Assembly: GCA_017608505.1 (NCBI GenBank)
Contig: JAFCFT010000009.1
Location: forward strand, 1 to 36,714
DNA length: 36,714 nt
Reading direction: 5' to 3'
Source: Candidatus Parvarchaeota archaeon
GTDB taxonomy: Archaea > Nanobdellota > Nanobdellia > WJKC01
Part shown: positions 36,268 to 36,714 of the stretch, in pieces
Layout of the letters: every line of letters begins with the position of its first letter
How positions within the stretch are numbered: the stretch's first letter is position 1
Translations under genes and position numbers: made by a program
Notes under the pieces: model-generated
Told to the model about the DNA's origin: nothing
What the model saw: only the letters and a program-made list of their open reading frames with translations
The model's database searches: none

Positions 36268-36675
36268 ATGGATGAGGAGCTAAAAAAATTAAAGCAAAAG
36301 ATAAATGACAACGAATTCATATATTATTGTTTGAAGTGCAACAGGTATTTAGGAACTTTAAAGACAAAAGAATGCAAGAATTTAAAATGCAGATGCAAAT
36401 CAAAGCTCATAACATTTATTTCAGCGCGCGACAAGCAGAGAGTAAATACTTTAAGAAAGCATGTGAATAAAGAGCCTTTTACAAAAAAAGAGGAAAAAAT
36501 ATTTGAAGACATAATGAGGCGCGCTGACATGTTCTTAAGTTATGATTACATGGCTCCCCTTACAATGAGTGCAAAAGGAATTGGAACAAGAAAGGCAATC
36601 AAGATATTGGGTGGATATTACAAGACTGAAAAAGATTATCTTAAGAAGCTTTTTGAAGAGTGCAGTGGAAAATAA
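36268..36675 (+). CDS. Small Zn-ribbon-containing protein resembling the C-terminal part of archaeal Lhr-type helicases
   Basis: YYCLKCNRYLGTLKTKECKNLKCRCKSKLITF (Cys pairs); LTMSAKGIGTRKAIKILGGYY resembles the GxGxxxAxxIL segment near archaeal Lhr C-termini. Confidence 0.5.
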   Translation: MDEELKKLKQKINDNEFIYYCLKCNRYLGTLKTKECKNLKCRCKSKLITFISARDKQRVNTLRKHVNKEPFTKKEEKIFEDIMRRADMFLSYDYMAPLTMSAKGIGTRKAIKILGGYYKTEKDYLKKLFEECSGK

Positions 36676-36687
36676 TAATATTAATAA

Positions 36688-36714
36688 TGCAGGATTTGGT
36701 AAAAAAGAATGATG
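36688..36714 (+). CDS. Possible start of a further gene, truncated at the window edge
   Basis: ATG 36688, MQDLVKKND..., directly after the previous stop. Only 9 codons visible. Confidence 0.2.

Noticed and set aside
1-36714. CRISPR array, rRNA, tRNA, transposase or integrase
   Set aside because: Scanned for regularly spaced repeats, T-arm-like motifs and recombinase motifs in the ORF translations; none recognised.

Overview
AT-rich archaeal window, probably from a DPANN-type lineage (inference: archaeal Trm5/Taw2, DphB, class I CCA-adding enzyme, A24 preflagellin-type peptidase, very compact genes). About 1-27.3 kb is a surface-glycan / sugar-nucleotide region. It holds four radical SAM proteins (two SPASM, two B12-binding type), a DUF362-ferredoxin protein, AsnB, several GT2/GT4 glycosyltransferases, a Wzx/MATE-like flippase, Gmd, several SDR epimerases, a UDP-sugar 6-dehydrogenase and nucleotidyltransferases. 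About 27.7-36.7 kb is mostly information-processing and housekeeping genes (SMR/EamA pair, Trm5-like, Taw2-like, DphB, preflagellin peptidase, HIT, CCA transferase, Lhr C-terminal-like) plus small unknowns. The strongest candidate for something new is at 23.06-24.0 kb. It encodes a ribbon-helix-helix DNA-binding domain fused to a sugar-nucleotidyltransferase domain with apparently degenerate catalytic motifs. Directly upstream is an array of GTA(A/T)TAA elements at about one-helical-turn spacing, in the divergent intergenic region shared with a sugar-nucleotide operon. Other notable observations: an 84-bp partial duplication/insertion with a 24-bp direct repeat and a G-rich hairpin that rewrites the end of a HAD gene; an 11-bp inverted repeat whose 4-nt spacer holds a start codon; a HIT protein lacking the HxHxH motif; a minimal PLP decarboxylase-like protein lacking the catalytic Cys motif; and two likely homopolymer frameshifts. 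No tRNA, rRNA, CRISPR array or transposase was recognised.
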